Shown piece by piece: positions 9,420 through 17,475 of a stretch of 33,275 nt of DNA. The position numbers and the translations under genes were made by a program. Every line of letters begins with the position of its first letter. Position 1 is the stretch's first letter. This DNA is from Roseibium denhamense. GTDB lineage: Bacteria > Pseudomonadota > Alphaproteobacteria > Rhizobiales > Stappiaceae. The stretch covers positions 1-33,275 of the forward strand of contig NZ_SMLZ01000083.1 in assembly GCF_009711415.1 (NCBI RefSeq), read 5' to 3'. The notes under the pieces are model-generated. The model was given only the letters and a program-made list of their open reading frames with translations. It did no database searches and had not been told where the DNA came from.

Positions 9420-10307
9420 TCAGTAATAGGGCCGTTCCGGTTCGCCCATCTCTTCCCGGATGTTGTTTTCCGTATAGGCGTTGTTTTCATAAGGCGGCAA
9501 TCCGACGGCTTGTCTTTCCCGGTTGGAGGTTCCATCCGTCGAGCCGGAATGCTGCCGGCCATAGGTTGCCTGTTCCGCATGGATCAGTTCGTGGCCCAGA
9601 CCGACAGCCGGTGGCCGGGTGTGCCAGTCTTCAGACCCGTCATAGACCTGTGTCCGGTTGGGATTGTAATAGACGGTCGCATCCGTTCCCGCGCCTGCCG
9701 ATCCATCGGCGTTTTCAAAGCGGCCAGCACCATTTGCATAGCCGCACGCATTGCCCTGGTTGGTTTCCACGATCGTAACAGAGTTGCCGCTGGCCTGGAT
9801 GGAGGTGAGCAAACCATTGCCGGTATCGGTTGCTCCGAGCGTGCGCAAATCCGTGAGCGTCTGGTTTCGAAAGGCTTCCGTGCCCTCAATCGTAATGTTC
9901 GGTCCAACCTGGGTGACGACACTGCCGTCCGGCCGCGTGACTTCGGTGACGGGTCCCAGCGGCGCTCCGGGCGCTGCGGCACCGCCGCCGCCACCACCGC
10001 TTTGTGTGCCGATCAGAACAGTCGGCATGCCGGTTATGATCCGCCCGCCGTGGCTGGTCATGTCGAGGATCCGTGCCGCTGGCCGGTCGTCGACAAGCAC
10101 ATTCCAGGCCCCGGTGACAATTGTTGCCGGCCCCCCGGCCGCACAGACCGCCTGGTCGGAGACGCGTGCTTGCGGCAGGCCTCCCGTCAGCACTGTCGGG
10201 CAGCACGGAGGAATGATCGGCCCGCCAATATGCGGGATCGGAGGTGTGGCGGGTACGAACATCGGGCAGGCCGTCAAATCCGTCACCCGGGCAGCCGGAA
10301 ATCGCAT
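9420..10307 (-). CDS. PAAR-domain protein with C-terminal M91 (NleD-like) metallopeptidase domain
   Basis: Predicted type VI secretion spike-tip effector of 295 residues. Residues 1-100 form a PAAR/DUF4150-like domain: MRFPAARVTD, GGPIIPPCCPTVLTGGLPQA, and a repeat of VLIG/ARILDM elements ending in GGRIITGMPTVLIG. A Gly-rich linker (about 101-115) leads to a C-terminal domain with a zinc-metallopeptidase motif HELIH (His239, Glu240, His243) and the tail pattern RERQAVGLP, then TENNIREEMGEPERPYY. This resembles Peptidase_M91, the family of the enteropathogen effector NleD. The frame extends to 10358, but ATG 10307 matches family starts and follows AAGAGAG at good spacing. No other T6SS gene is in the window, so the effector is an orphan here. 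Confidence 0.8.
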   Translation of the reverse strand: MRFPAARVTDLTACPMFVPATPPIPHIGGPIIPPCCPTVLTGGLPQARVSDQAVCAAGGPATIVTGAWNVLVDDRPAARILDMTSHGGRIITGMPTVLIGTQSGGGGGGAAAPGAPLGPVTEVTRPDGSVVTQVGPNITIEGTEAFRNQTLTDLRTLGATDTGNGLLTSIQASGNSVTIVETNQGNACGYANGAGRFENADGSAGAGTDATVYYNPNRTQVYDGSEDWHTRPPAVGLGHELIHAEQATYGRQHSGSTDGTSNRERQAVGLPPYENNAYTENNIREEMGEPERPYY

Positions 10308-10541
10308 CGACATCTCTCTTTCGAACACGCCGGGAGCAGGCACGAATGCTCGGTCCAATCGGCCAGGCTGTCAAGGTTATGCCAGTATCGGGGGCAGCTT
10401 TCCGTGTTCTGGATCACTGTTGTTGCAGCAGGCACGATAGTCGAATTGGAAGCCTTGAGCCCGGCGATCATGTCAGCGTCACACTCGATGACGTAAAGTC
10501 AAAGACATTCCGGTTTATAAACGAGTTGCGCAGGCCATATC

Positions 10542-12005
10542 ATGCAAGATCCTTCTAGCGCCGATAATGTCAAAGCACCAAACCCTGAGACCTACATCGA
10601 AGAGACGCCGATCTGGCGTGATGGGACGCCGGTCGAGACAACAATCCTGACTGGCATGCAGTGGCGGATCTGGTGGCTAGCCTGCGCCGGAAAGTTCTTT
10701 GAAGGCATGGTTGTCTTCATGACTGGGATTGCGCTGCCATTGATGGCCAAAGAGTTTCAACTTGGTGCGCTCGGACACGGTTTTATAGGATCCGCGATAT
10801 TGTTCGGTATTTTGATCGGGGCGACAGCGCTTGGGGGGCTTGCAGACCGCTTTGGCCGCCGGATCATGTTCATTGCCGAGATGGCGCTCTTTATTCTGTT
10901 CTTGGTTGTACTTGCGTTTGCGCCGGGGTTCGGGATTGTTTTACTCGCCTTATTCGGCATCGGGCTCGCCCTTGGTTGTGATTATCCGACAGCGCATATG
11001 ATTATTTCGGAAAATATTCCGGCAAAGGCCCGTGGCCGAATGGTTCTGGGAGCCTTCAGCTTCCAGGCAATTGGCGCGATGACCGGTACCGGACTTGCAA
11101 TTCTGACGTTGACTTGGTTTCCCGAGCTGGAAGCCTGGCGCTGGATGTACCTGGTCGCTGTGGTTCCGGCAGCGTTTGTGCTTGCCGGACGTTTTATGGT
11201 GCCGGAAAGCGCAGCCTGGCTCATGGTTAAGGGCCGGGTTAAAGAAGCGGAAAAGGCGCTGTTGCATCTTCTGCACCGGGATCCAAAATATCCGTCAAAG
11301 GTAATTCTGGAGTTGCCTAGTTCAATGCTGCAACAACCAGCGGCTGAGATAAACTGGCGTGACATTTTCCTGAAAAAGAAGGTCCGCCGGGCAACAATTT
11401 TCGCCTCCGTCCCGTGGTTCCTCCAAGACCTTGGAACATACGGCATCGGTATCTTCACGCCGATCATCCTTGCCAGTGCTTTGGGAGAAAGCCGTCAACA
11501 TGCCGGGTCGGTCTCGGATCTCATTTACAACGACCTTCTTGCGGCAAAAGGTGCCGCATTGATCGATATTCTTCTGATCGTCGGAATCTTGTTTGCAGTT
11601 CTCCTGACCGACAGGGTCGGGCGGATCCGTCTCCAGGTCATTGGATTTATTGGCTGTGCATGCGGGTTGGCGCTTGCAGCTGCTGGAAATCACGTTGGCG
11701 GCGGCTGGGATATCGTTCTGATATTTGCAGGGTTCATGCTGTTCAACTTCATGACCAACATGGGACCGAATGCACAGACCTATCTGATTGCCGGTGAAGT
11801 TTTCCCGGTTGCCTACCGGGGAACAGGTGCCGGATTTGCTGCATCCTTCGCCAAGATCGGTGCAGTAATGACGGCCTTCCTGTTTCCGGTTCTGTTGAAG
11901 GAAATCGGAACGGATGCCTTGCTCTTGATTCTGGTCGGAACTTCGGTCTTGGGTGCTGTTGTTACTTGGTCATTCCAGATAGAGACGCGCGATCTGCCCA
12001 CATAA
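10542..12005 (+). CDS. MFS transporter, Pho84/PHS-like
   Basis: Inner-membrane secondary transporter of 487 residues with about 12 predicted membrane segments. MFS motif A is GGLADRFGRRIMF after helix 2. LGCDYPTAHMIISENIPAKA after helix 4 and the late NMGPNAQTYLIAGEVFPVAY segment resemble the phosphate:H+ symporter (Pho84) and SV2-type branch. The substrate cannot be read from the sequence; phosphate, an organic acid or another anion are all possible. The N-terminus (about 45 residues) is hydrophilic and longer than usual. The start ATG 10542 has only a weak ribosome site. The gene is divergent from the PAAR gene (234-bp gap) and convergent with the next binding-protein gene, with no strong terminator between. 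Confidence 0.85.
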   Translation: MQDPSSADNVKAPNPETYIEETPIWRDGTPVETTILTGMQWRIWWLACAGKFFEGMVVFMTGIALPLMAKEFQLGALGHGFIGSAILFGILIGATALGGLADRFGRRIMFIAEMALFILFLVVLAFAPGFGIVLLALFGIGLALGCDYPTAHMIISENIPAKARGRMVLGAFSFQAIGAMTGTGLAILTLTWFPELEAWRWMYLVAVVPAAFVLAGRFMVPESAAWLMVKGRVKEAEKALLHLLHRDPKYPSKVILELPSSMLQQPAAEINWRDIFLKKKVRRATIFASVPWFLQDLGTYGIGIFTPIILASALGESRQHAGSVSDLIYNDLLAAKGAALIDILLIVGILFAVLLTDRVGRIRLQVIGFIGCACGLALAAAGNHVGGGWDIVLIFAGFMLFNFMTNMGPNAQTYLIAGEVFPVAYRGTGAGFAASFAKIGAVMTAFLFPVLLKEIGTDALLLILVGTSVLGAVVTWSFQIETRDLPT

Positions 12006-12035
12006 GGAAACATCCCCGCGTGGGCCATTGCTGGC

Positions 12036-12794
12036 TTAATTGATCAAGATGTACTTGGTGAGGATTTCGTCATGAATGCCTTCATCCTTGATGGTCTGAA
12101 GGCCCTGACGGAACATTTCGACGAGCACTGGATCGGTGTCTTTCTGGAAAGCCATGTAAAGAAATCCGCTGACATCATCGATTGCGACCGTGCGTTTCAG
12201 CTGCGTTCGATTGATGCCTTCTTCCGTCAAAAGGGGCCCAATGGCATTGTCATCGATTGCAATCAAGTCGATCCGGCCCAGCATGAGTTTGCGCAAATTC
12301 AGCCGGTCATCTTCCGTTGGGGACAGGTTGTCAAATCCATGGCGTTTCAAACTGGCTTCTTTGACGTCGCCAATATAGACGCCGACCGAAAGATGGCGGG
12401 CGTCTTCAAGCGTTTGAACGCCGACGGACTCATTGTCGGCAAGTTTGTAAAGGGATGCGCCATAAGGAGCGATTTGACCGACCCAGGCGAACAGGTCTTC
12501 CCGCTCGGGCGTCCGGGCTATCGAATAGATGAGTGTGTTCGGGCGGGTCAGGGCAAGGTTGTAGCTTCGCGCCCAGGGAAGAAAGCGGATGTCTCCACTT
12601 TGGCCGGTTTCTTCCAGAACAGCCTGCACCACCTCTGTCGACATCCCGAGGGCTTCACCGTCTTCAAGATAGTTGTAGGGGGCAAGATCTTCGGTGACGA
12701 TCATCAGCGGTTCCGCCCTGGCTGCCAATGCCATGAGCGTGAAAGCGCACAGAGCACACACAAATTTCAGCACACGGGGCGAGAGCGTCGACAT
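12036..12794 (-). CDS. Orphan periplasmic substrate-binding protein, family 3 (SBP1)
   Basis: Predicted periplasmic solute-binding protein of 252 residues. It has a Sec signal peptide (about 1-27, ending ALAARA) and an SBP_bac_3 fold beginning EPLMIVTEDLAPYNYLEDGE. The family arginine that binds ligand carboxylate in amino-acid-binding homologues corresponds to Arg98 in ARTPERED. It also has a PWAR motif (73-76) and a late NLRKLMLGRIDLIAIDD element. No permease or ATPase gene is adjacent, and the gene stands alone. It is similar in layout to three other binding proteins at 19.4-22.1 kb. Roles could be scavenging for a transporter elsewhere or signalling. The ligand is unknown. Confidence 0.88.
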   Translation of the reverse strand: MSTLSPRVLKFVCALCAFTLMALAARAEPLMIVTEDLAPYNYLEDGEALGMSTEVVQAVLEETGQSGDIRFLPWARSYNLALTRPNTLIYSIARTPEREDLFAWVGQIAPYGASLYKLADNESVGVQTLEDARHLSVGVYIGDVKEASLKRHGFDNLSPTEDDRLNLRKLMLGRIDLIAIDDNAIGPLLTEEGINRTQLKRTVAIDDVSGFLYMAFQKDTDPVLVEMFRQGLQTIKDEGIHDEILTKYILIN

Positions 12795-13372
12795 GGGATG
12801 AATCTTATCGGCGCTGGCAGGGTCTGTACATATTCGTCAATGTATCAATCCTGCTGCGATCTCTAGTTGTTATTGATATTTTACAACTCTCTTGATGGCT
12901 TGAAGTATATCTATTTTAGTAAGCAGACGGCCCTCCGACCCCTGTTATATGACATGGGAAAACGTAAGGCATTCCAGTTATCGGGGCCGCCGGATCGTCG
13001 AGTTATGAGATTGGGGTCCGGTCGGCCCCGAACCAGTGAGCTAGCGCCCGGCACTGCCAGTTCGGGTGTTTTTCGATGTAATCGAGAGGGGCGCGTCCGC
13101 AGAGACGGACTGAGCAATTTTCTCGGCCAGCTCACGAATTTCCTCGGCTCCCAGAACGGTTTGGCTCGAAAGCTGAATGGAAAGGAGGTCTTTGGGGCGG
13201 GGCGTGAATGTGTGCATTTTTTCTTCTGATTCCGTTTTTGGCCCATGATTTTTTGCGGGCTCTTCTGAGGATCAGGTTATCGAAAAAATCGGATTTGTGG
13301 AAAATTTGAAAGGTAAGGGTTTACCGTTCGTAACCATCGCTCCAAGTGAACCGTAAAACCGGATTCAGACTT
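12795..13372. other. Gene-poor stretch upstream of SBP1
   Basis: I find no convincing gene. It contains an AT-rich part near 12840-12930 that probably holds the SBP1 promoter (minus strand), and a long GC-rich hairpin at 12982-13030 listed separately. Open frames here (such as 12867-13229 on plus) have low-complexity translations rich in Arg and Ser that look non-coding. Confidence 0.5.
12982..13030. repeat. Long GC-rich inverted repeat
   Basis: CGGGGCCGCCGG at 12982-12993 pairs with CCGGTCGGCCCCG at 13018-13030, a 12-bp stem with one bulged T and a 24-nt loop. No T-run follows, so it is not a standard intrinsic terminator. It could be part of a structured RNA or a repeat-family member. Confidence 0.5.
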
Positions 13373-13525
13373 TCAAATGCCTGGTCCGGCGGACCGGTAT
13401 GGCTCTTCAAGATGAGCGGCATCGGAGGCCGCGGTAAGCTCATCAAACAGTCCTGCGGCTGCTGCCGCGATTGCATATGCCGCAAACTTCTGTCTTGCGG
13501 TACGGCCGGAATAATGATCAGGCAT
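13373..13525 (-). CDS. Possible 50-residue small protein
   Basis: A short open frame on the minus strand that reads like protein: a polar start (MPDHYSGRTARQ), an alanine-rich amphipathic or membrane-like segment (KFAAYAIAAAAAGLFDEL, about residues 13-30) and an acidic/polar tail (TAASDAAHLEEPYRSAGPGI). The start ATG at 13523-13525 has only a weak ribosome site (AGAAG right before it). No family is recognised. It sits alone in a gene-poor stretch. It could be coincidence in GC-rich DNA; treat as a candidate. Confidence 0.3.
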   Translation of the reverse strand: MPDHYSGRTARQKFAAYAIAAAAAGLFDELTAASDAAHLEEPYRSAGPGI

Positions 13526-13707
13526 GCTTCTAAGACCATGGTTTTTCAGGTGTTAGGAGCAGCCTTGGCGCAGATAACTTGAAGTTTGTTTGTATTGCGG
13601 AGGATCTGGTGAAACTCCGTAAACCCCTTTGCCCGACGGCTCTTGTCAAGGCGCCGGCCGGCAGGCACACTCGCGTATAAAGTGTTCCTCAATCCAAGCG
13701 AGTACCA

Positions 13708-14154
13708 ATGCCCAACAAGCAGTCCAGGTTTTTGATCGACACGTATTTCGCTGCCTTCAACGCAGGTGACACCAAGAAAATGGAAAGCCTCGTTGCGGAC
13801 GATCTGGTCCATGATGTGAACCAGGGCGAACGCCGGGTCGGCAAGGACAAGTTCTGGTCATTCAACGTCCACATGACCCGGTGTTACAAGGAACGCCTGA
13901 GCGATATCGAGTTGTTCGTGAACGAAGAGGGGACCCGTGCGTCAGCCGAGTTCGTTGTGAATGGCAGCTACATTGCAACGGATGAAGGTTTGCCAGAGGC
14001 CAAAGGCCAGACCTACAAGCTTCCTGCTGGAAGCTTCTTTGAAATTCGTGACGGCAGGATTGCCCGTATCACGACCTACTACAATCTTCAGAACTGGATC
14101 GATCAGGTCAGCGGCAAGTCAGATGCCAGCGAGCCCGTTCTGGAGGAGGCCTGA
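13708..14154 (+). CDS. NTF2-like / SnoaL-like (ketosteroid isomerase-related) protein
   Basis: Cytoplasmic protein of 148 residues with the cone-shaped NTF2-like fold pattern: an N-terminal helix (RFLIDTYFAAFNAGDTKKME), LVADDLVHDVNQGERRVGKD, central strands (SAEFVVNGSYIATDEG) and a final GSFFEIRDGRIARITTYYN motif. The acidic and His positions fit the SnoaL-like subgroup, but substrates vary widely in this superfamily and none can be assigned. The start is the first ATG. It is monocistronic: a 0.18-kb gap lies upstream and a terminator lies 110 bp downstream. Confidence 0.85.
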   Translation: MPNKQSRFLIDTYFAAFNAGDTKKMESLVADDLVHDVNQGERRVGKDKFWSFNVHMTRCYKERLSDIELFVNEEGTRASAEFVVNGSYIATDEGLPEAKGQTYKLPAGSFFEIRDGRIARITTYYNLQNWIDQVSGKSDASEPVLEEA

Positions 14155-14217
14155 TCACCGCGCCCCAAGGTGACTTTCAAAAGCCAGACTATAGGACGTT
14201 TCGTGGAAAACACTCTT

Positions 14218-14253
14218 AGCTGATTTGAACCACAGAGCTGATCTGAACCACAG
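14218..14253 (+). repeat. Two-copy 18-bp tandem repeat
   Basis: AGCTGATTTGAACCACAG (14218-14235) is followed directly by AGCTGATCTGAACCACAG (14236-14253), one mismatch. It lies between the NTF2-like gene and its terminator and is probably a small local duplication. Confidence 0.7.
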
Positions 14254-14263
14254 GCAAAAAGTC

Positions 14264-14297
14264 AAAAGCCGCTCCGGTGCCGGGGCGGCTTTTTTTA
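14264..14297 (+). terminator. Intrinsic terminator after the NTF2-like gene
   Basis: AAAAGCCGCTCC (14264-14275) pairs with GGGGCGGCTTTT (14282-14293), one G-T pair, a 6-nt loop, then a T-run to 14296. Confidence 0.88.
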
Positions 14298-14342
14298 TCA
14301 GCCTTCAGGCCCCGGCTAGCAGGATGCAGAAAATAATCTCCA

Positions 14343-14391
14343 TTGACAGCCCGGCCTAATAAAAACTATATAACTAGAAATCTAGTTATAT
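14343..14391 (+). promoter_or_regulatory. Promoter with overlapping ArsR-type operator
   Basis: The -35 is TTGACA (14343-14348). A -10 (TATATA, 14367-14372; or CTATAT from 14366 with a 17-bp spacer) follows. It overlaps a perfect 11-bp inverted repeat: ATATAACTAGA at 14368-14378 and TCTAGTTATAT at 14381-14391 with a 2-bp centre. A repressor bound there would block the promoter, the classic layout of an autoregulated ArsR gene. The ribosome site GAGG (14396-14399) lies 5 bases before the ATG. Confidence 0.8.
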
Positions 14392-14404
14392 TGATGAGGT
14401 CCGC

Positions 14405-14737
14405 ATGGTACTGGAAGAAGCAGCTCAAGGATTTGCCGCGCTCGGGTCCGAAGCCCGGCTTCAAGTCCTGATAAGCCTGGTGAAAGCCGGGCAGAAGGGC
14501 CTGACGGTTGGCGATGTGCAAGCGCGTACCGGGATGGCTGCGTCAACCTTGGCTCATCACCTCAAATTCCTCGCGTCCGCAGGTTTGGTGATCCAGGAAA
14601 AGGACGGACGGTCCGTCATCAACCGGGCCGCCTTCCATCATCTTGAAAACCTCGCCGGTTACATCCTCAAGGAATGCTGTGCAGACGAAAAAGGCTGCGC
14701 GGTTCCGCTCGACGTTCGAAAGGCCGCCAATGACTGA
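14405..14737 (+). CDS. ArsR-family metal/metalloid-type repressor
   Basis: Winged-helix repressor of 110 residues: ALGSEARLQVLISLV, recognition region (DVQARTGMAASTLAHHLKFL), wing (GLVIQEKDGRSVINR) and a C-terminal cysteine cluster ECCADEKGC (Cys91, Cys92, Cys98). The cysteines suggest a thiol-binding inducer such as As(III), an organoarsenical or a soft metal. This is inferred from position; the classical ArsR alpha-3 CxC is not present. It likely controls itself and the permease, whose ATG overlaps its last 8 bases, through the palindrome upstream. Confidence 0.92.
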   Translation: MVLEEAAQGFAALGSEARLQVLISLVKAGQKGLTVGDVQARTGMAASTLAHHLKFLASAGLVIQEKDGRSVINRAAFHHLENLAGYILKECCADEKGCAVPLDVRKAAND

Positions 14738-15827
14738 TACGATCCAAAGTCCCGACGCAGTCAGCTGCGGCACTCCCAAGACGTCCTGCTGCCCGCCGAC
14801 GCCGTCCAAGGGGCAGGTGTTTTCGCAAAATATTCGCAAGGTTCTGCTGACCCCCTGGACTGTTGTCATTGCCGGGCCGCTGCTGGTGCTCGCGCTCGAC
14901 CGGCCGGAATTTGCCGGGTTCACAACCTTTGCCATACAGGCCTTCCTCGGTACACTGCCTTACATAACATTTGCCGTGCTGCTGATTGCGTGGCTTAAAG
15001 CCGCCGGAGCGGAGGCTTATGTTGGCAGGGCATTTGAGGGGCGGGAAACACAGGCGATCTTTTTTGCTGCGATCTTCGGCGGCCTTGCGCCCTTTTGTTC
15101 TTGTGAGGTCATCCCGTTTATCGCCGGTCTGCTGGCGGTTGGAGCGCCGCTCTCTGCCATCATGGCGTTCTGGCTCTCATCCCCGCTGATTGATCCGCCG
15201 ACGCTCTTGATCACGGCCGCTGCGCTTGGCTGGGAATTTGCCATCGGCAAGGCGGTTTTTGCCGTCGCGCTCGGTCTCTTTGGCGGCTTTCTGGTCTCCT
15301 TTGCAATGCGGACGGGCGTTTTTGCGCAGCCGGTTCGCGCAACGCCGGTCTCATCCGGATGCGGCTGTGGTCCGTCACCGCTCACCCAAAAGCCGGTCTG
15401 GAAATTCTGGAAAGAAAGCAGCCGGACAACGCACTTCGGCCAGGAGCTGCGGGCAAACGCCTATTTCCTGGTGAAGTGGCTGGCGCTGGCCTACGTGCTG
15501 GAAGCTGCGCTCGTCACCTATGTACCGGCGGACCTGATCGCCAAGGTCGTCGGTGGTGAAGGGGTTGGTGCAATCGCAATCTCCGCGCTTGTCGGTATGC
15601 CCGCCTATCTCAACAGCTACGTTGCGCCGCCGCTTCTCGCCGGCCTTATGGATCAGGGGATGAGTGCGGGCGCGGCAATGGCCTTCATGATTGCAGGTGC
15701 CGTAAGCTCGATTCCGGCCATGGCCGCGGTCTGGTCCCTGGTCAAGCCGCCCGTGTTTGCCACCTATCTCGGGTTGGGATTTGCCGGAGCGGTCATGTCG
15801 GGCCTGCTCTTCCAGATGATCATCTGA
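14730..15827 (+). CDS. ArsP/DUF318-type permease
   Basis: Inner-membrane permease of 365 residues in the ArsP_1/YraQ family, some members of which export trivalent organoarsenicals. The hallmark APFCSCEVIPF follows the second or third helix, and SALVGMPAYLNSYVAPPLLAGL is the second half-repeat signature. About 8 membrane segments are expected. Extra cysteines lie in the N-terminal tail (Cys13, Cys20, Cys21) and in a cytoplasmic loop (GCGCG after helix 5), consistent with thiophilic ligand handling. The frame is open to 14643, but ATG 14730 overlaps the repressor stop (ATGACTGA), giving translational coupling, and is the natural start. Substrate not proven. Confidence 0.9.
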   Translation: MTDTIQSPDAVSCGTPKTSCCPPTPSKGQVFSQNIRKVLLTPWTVVIAGPLLVLALDRPEFAGFTTFAIQAFLGTLPYITFAVLLIAWLKAAGAEAYVGRAFEGRETQAIFFAAIFGGLAPFCSCEVIPFIAGLLAVGAPLSAIMAFWLSSPLIDPPTLLITAAALGWEFAIGKAVFAVALGLFGGFLVSFAMRTGVFAQPVRATPVSSGCGCGPSPLTQKPVWKFWKESSRTTHFGQELRANAYFLVKWLALAYVLEAALVTYVPADLIAKVVGGEGVGAIAISALVGMPAYLNSYVAPPLLAGLMDQGMSAGAAMAFMIAGAVSSIPAMAAVWSLVKPPVFATYLGLGFAGAVMSGLLFQMII

Positions 15828-15850
15828 TCCGCCACGTATCGAGGTTCTGC

Positions 15851-16699
15851 ATGTCCATTACCGTAAATGTCACCATCCAGCCGAGCCAGGATCCCGCTCA
15901 AAAACTTCTGGTTCCAGCTGGTATCCCGACCCCGCATCAAACACCGGTCTCCTTTGAGGTGTCCGGCGGGCGGGTTGCGCTCAGTGGAGAAGTCTCCACC
16001 GGCCAGATGGCCGCGCTGATCACGCCCGACATGGGCCAGCCTGTTACCATCTCTTATTGCTATGAGGACGGAGGGGCAGGATATCCGGAGACCATGTTCA
16101 CGCCGCGTCTCAACCGTTTTACCCGCGCGGCAAATGACCTTGTTGAAGATGTCCGTGGGATCGTTGACCAGGCCCAAGATGGGCACGCGGCGATCGAAGC
16201 CATTGTCAACGCGGTTGCCGGCAAGTTTCTCTATGGCCATCCGGATGTGCGGTTCAACGATGGCTGCGAGGAGATCCCGTATCTGTCCTGCGGCCTGACG
16301 GAGGGCTCCTGTGTCGATATCAACACCTATCTGATCGCCTGTCTGAGGGCGGCGGGTCTGGAGGCGGGGTACGTTTACGGCTACTTCTTTCCGGAGGAAA
16401 AGAACGGCACCTGCGAAGATGGCCACTGCTGGGTTGTTACCCGGCATAAGGGTGTGGTGCTTGAATGGGATATCGCCCACCATCTGAAGCTGGGCAGGCG
16501 CGACATCTGTTGCGGTTTGAACCCGAAACCCGGCCGCCGCGTTGCAACGGCCCATTCCATGGGTCTGACATTCCCGGCGCTGGGCATTTGCGAGACCAAG
16601 ATCCTTGGTGAGCCGGCCTGGATTTCCAGCGATGGTACCCTGCTGCAAGCCGACCTTGATATCCGGTGCGCGGTTGCTGGAGAGGCGGTGGCGGCCTAG
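15851..16699 (+). CDS. Transglutaminase-like cysteine protease-fold protein
   Basis: Protein of 282 residues with a transglutaminase-like core. The candidate triad is Cys154 (EGSCVDINTYLIACLRAAGL), His192 (EDGHCWVVT) and Asp207 (VLEWDIAHHL). An N-terminal beta region (1-110), SYCYEDGGAGYPETMFTPRL, matches bacterial transglutaminase-like proteins that carry an upstream domain. No signal peptide is seen, so it is probably cytoplasmic. Family members are peptidases, amidases or unknown. It begins 23 bases after the permease and may share its transcript. It converges on dddL. Confidence 0.88.
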   Translation: MSITVNVTIQPSQDPAQKLLVPAGIPTPHQTPVSFEVSGGRVALSGEVSTGQMAALITPDMGQPVTISYCYEDGGAGYPETMFTPRLNRFTRAANDLVEDVRGIVDQAQDGHAAIEAIVNAVAGKFLYGHPDVRFNDGCEEIPYLSCGLTEGSCVDINTYLIACLRAAGLEAGYVYGYFFPEEKNGTCEDGHCWVVTRHKGVVLEWDIAHHLKLGRRDICCGLNPKPGRRVATAHSMGLTFPALGICETKILGEPAWISSDGTLLQADLDIRCAVAGEAVAA

Positions 16700-16722
16700 C
16701 TTTTTCACTGATCGCCACGGTG

Positions 16723-16742
16723 AGGGGCGAACCTTCGCCCCT
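16723..16742. terminator. Hairpin between convergent transglutaminase and dddL genes
   Basis: AGGGGCGAA (16723-16731) and TTCGCCCCT (16734-16742) form a perfect 9-bp stem with a tiny loop. No T-run follows on either strand, so it is only a possible terminator. Confidence 0.35.
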
Positions 16743-16782
16743 TGGCCTCTCCGCAAAGGCATGGCCCCCCGCTCAAGGCATC

Positions 16783-17475
16783 TCACTTGCGTTTGCGCGT
16801 GAACACCATTTTCTGGTTGGCCAGTGTTTCCTTCGATCCCGTCCAGGCATAGGCGAGCAGTGCGGGTTCCAGCTTGGAGACCGTGATGCGGTGAAGATGT
16901 TCCGGCGGATTGAAGATCATCGAGCCGGGGGCATAGACACCCTGGTGGTTTTCCGAAACTGCCCCGGACAGGCAGATATAGCTTTCCGAAATACCGCGAT
17001 GGGCATGCGCCGGATAGGTGCAGCCCGGGGCAAACAGGACAAGGCCGAGAATGATTTCATCCGTCAAGACCGGACCGTTCGGACCGCAAAACTCGGCATA
17101 GGCATAGGTTTTGTCGAGGCCTCTTGGAACCTTCTCATAGCCGTATTGCCAGATGAGATGATCCTGAACGCTTTCGACCGCGCGGATCAGCGGCGCCGTG
17201 CGTTCCAGGCGCCCTTCGTCCAGAGACCGCTTCAGGTGCGCGGTTACCGGTTTTTGCGCTGGAGCATCAAAACGGATTTCAGCATTCGATTTCTTGACCC
17301 GGCTGATTGCCTCGCGCACCGTTTTCTGATGGGTTCGGATCCGGTCACTGCCGCCGGACGACAGATGCCGGTAGACCTCATAGACCTCCCGCAGCAAATA
17401 GCCCCAATCCGGATAATCCGACAGGCGGCGGTGTGCGATGGTTTCTAGCTCGGCTTCCTGCTGCATTCCGTCCAT
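16783..17475 (-). CDS. dddL: Dimethylsulfoniopropionate lyase DddL
   Basis: Cleaves the osmolyte DMSP to dimethyl sulfide and acrylate. At 230 residues it fits DddL length. The C-terminal cupin has metal-ligand candidates His157 and His159 (YPAHAHRGISESYI), Glu164, Tyr166 and a later His195 (PEHLHRIT). The family stretch YAYAEFCGPNGPVLTDEIIL and LGLVLFAPG precede it, and YAPGSMIFNPP follows. DddL is characteristic of marine Rhodobacterales and Labrenzia-like bacteria. The frame is open to 17544, but ATG 17475 follows GGGAG and gives the normal length. Neighbours are a flavoenzyme (divergent) and a transglutaminase gene (convergent), not the usual DMSP catabolic genes, so its regulation is not apparent. 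Confidence 0.92.
   Translation of the reverse strand: MDGMQQEAELETIAHRRLSDYPDWGYLLREVYEVYRHLSSGGSDRIRTHQKTVREAISRVKKSNAEIRFDAPAQKPVTAHLKRSLDEGRLERTAPLIRAVESVQDHLIWQYGYEKVPRGLDKTYAYAEFCGPNGPVLTDEIILGLVLFAPGCTYPAHAHRGISESYICLSGAVSENHQGVYAPGSMIFNPPEHLHRITVSKLEPALLAYAWTGSKETLANQKMVFTRKRK

Noticed and set aside
9510..10496. 328-codon plus-strand frame opposite the PAAR gene
   Set aside because: It is antisense to a recognisable PAAR/M91 protein and has no domain.
12867..13229. 120-codon plus-strand frame
   Set aside because: Low-complexity Arg/Ser-rich translation, no ribosome site and no family.
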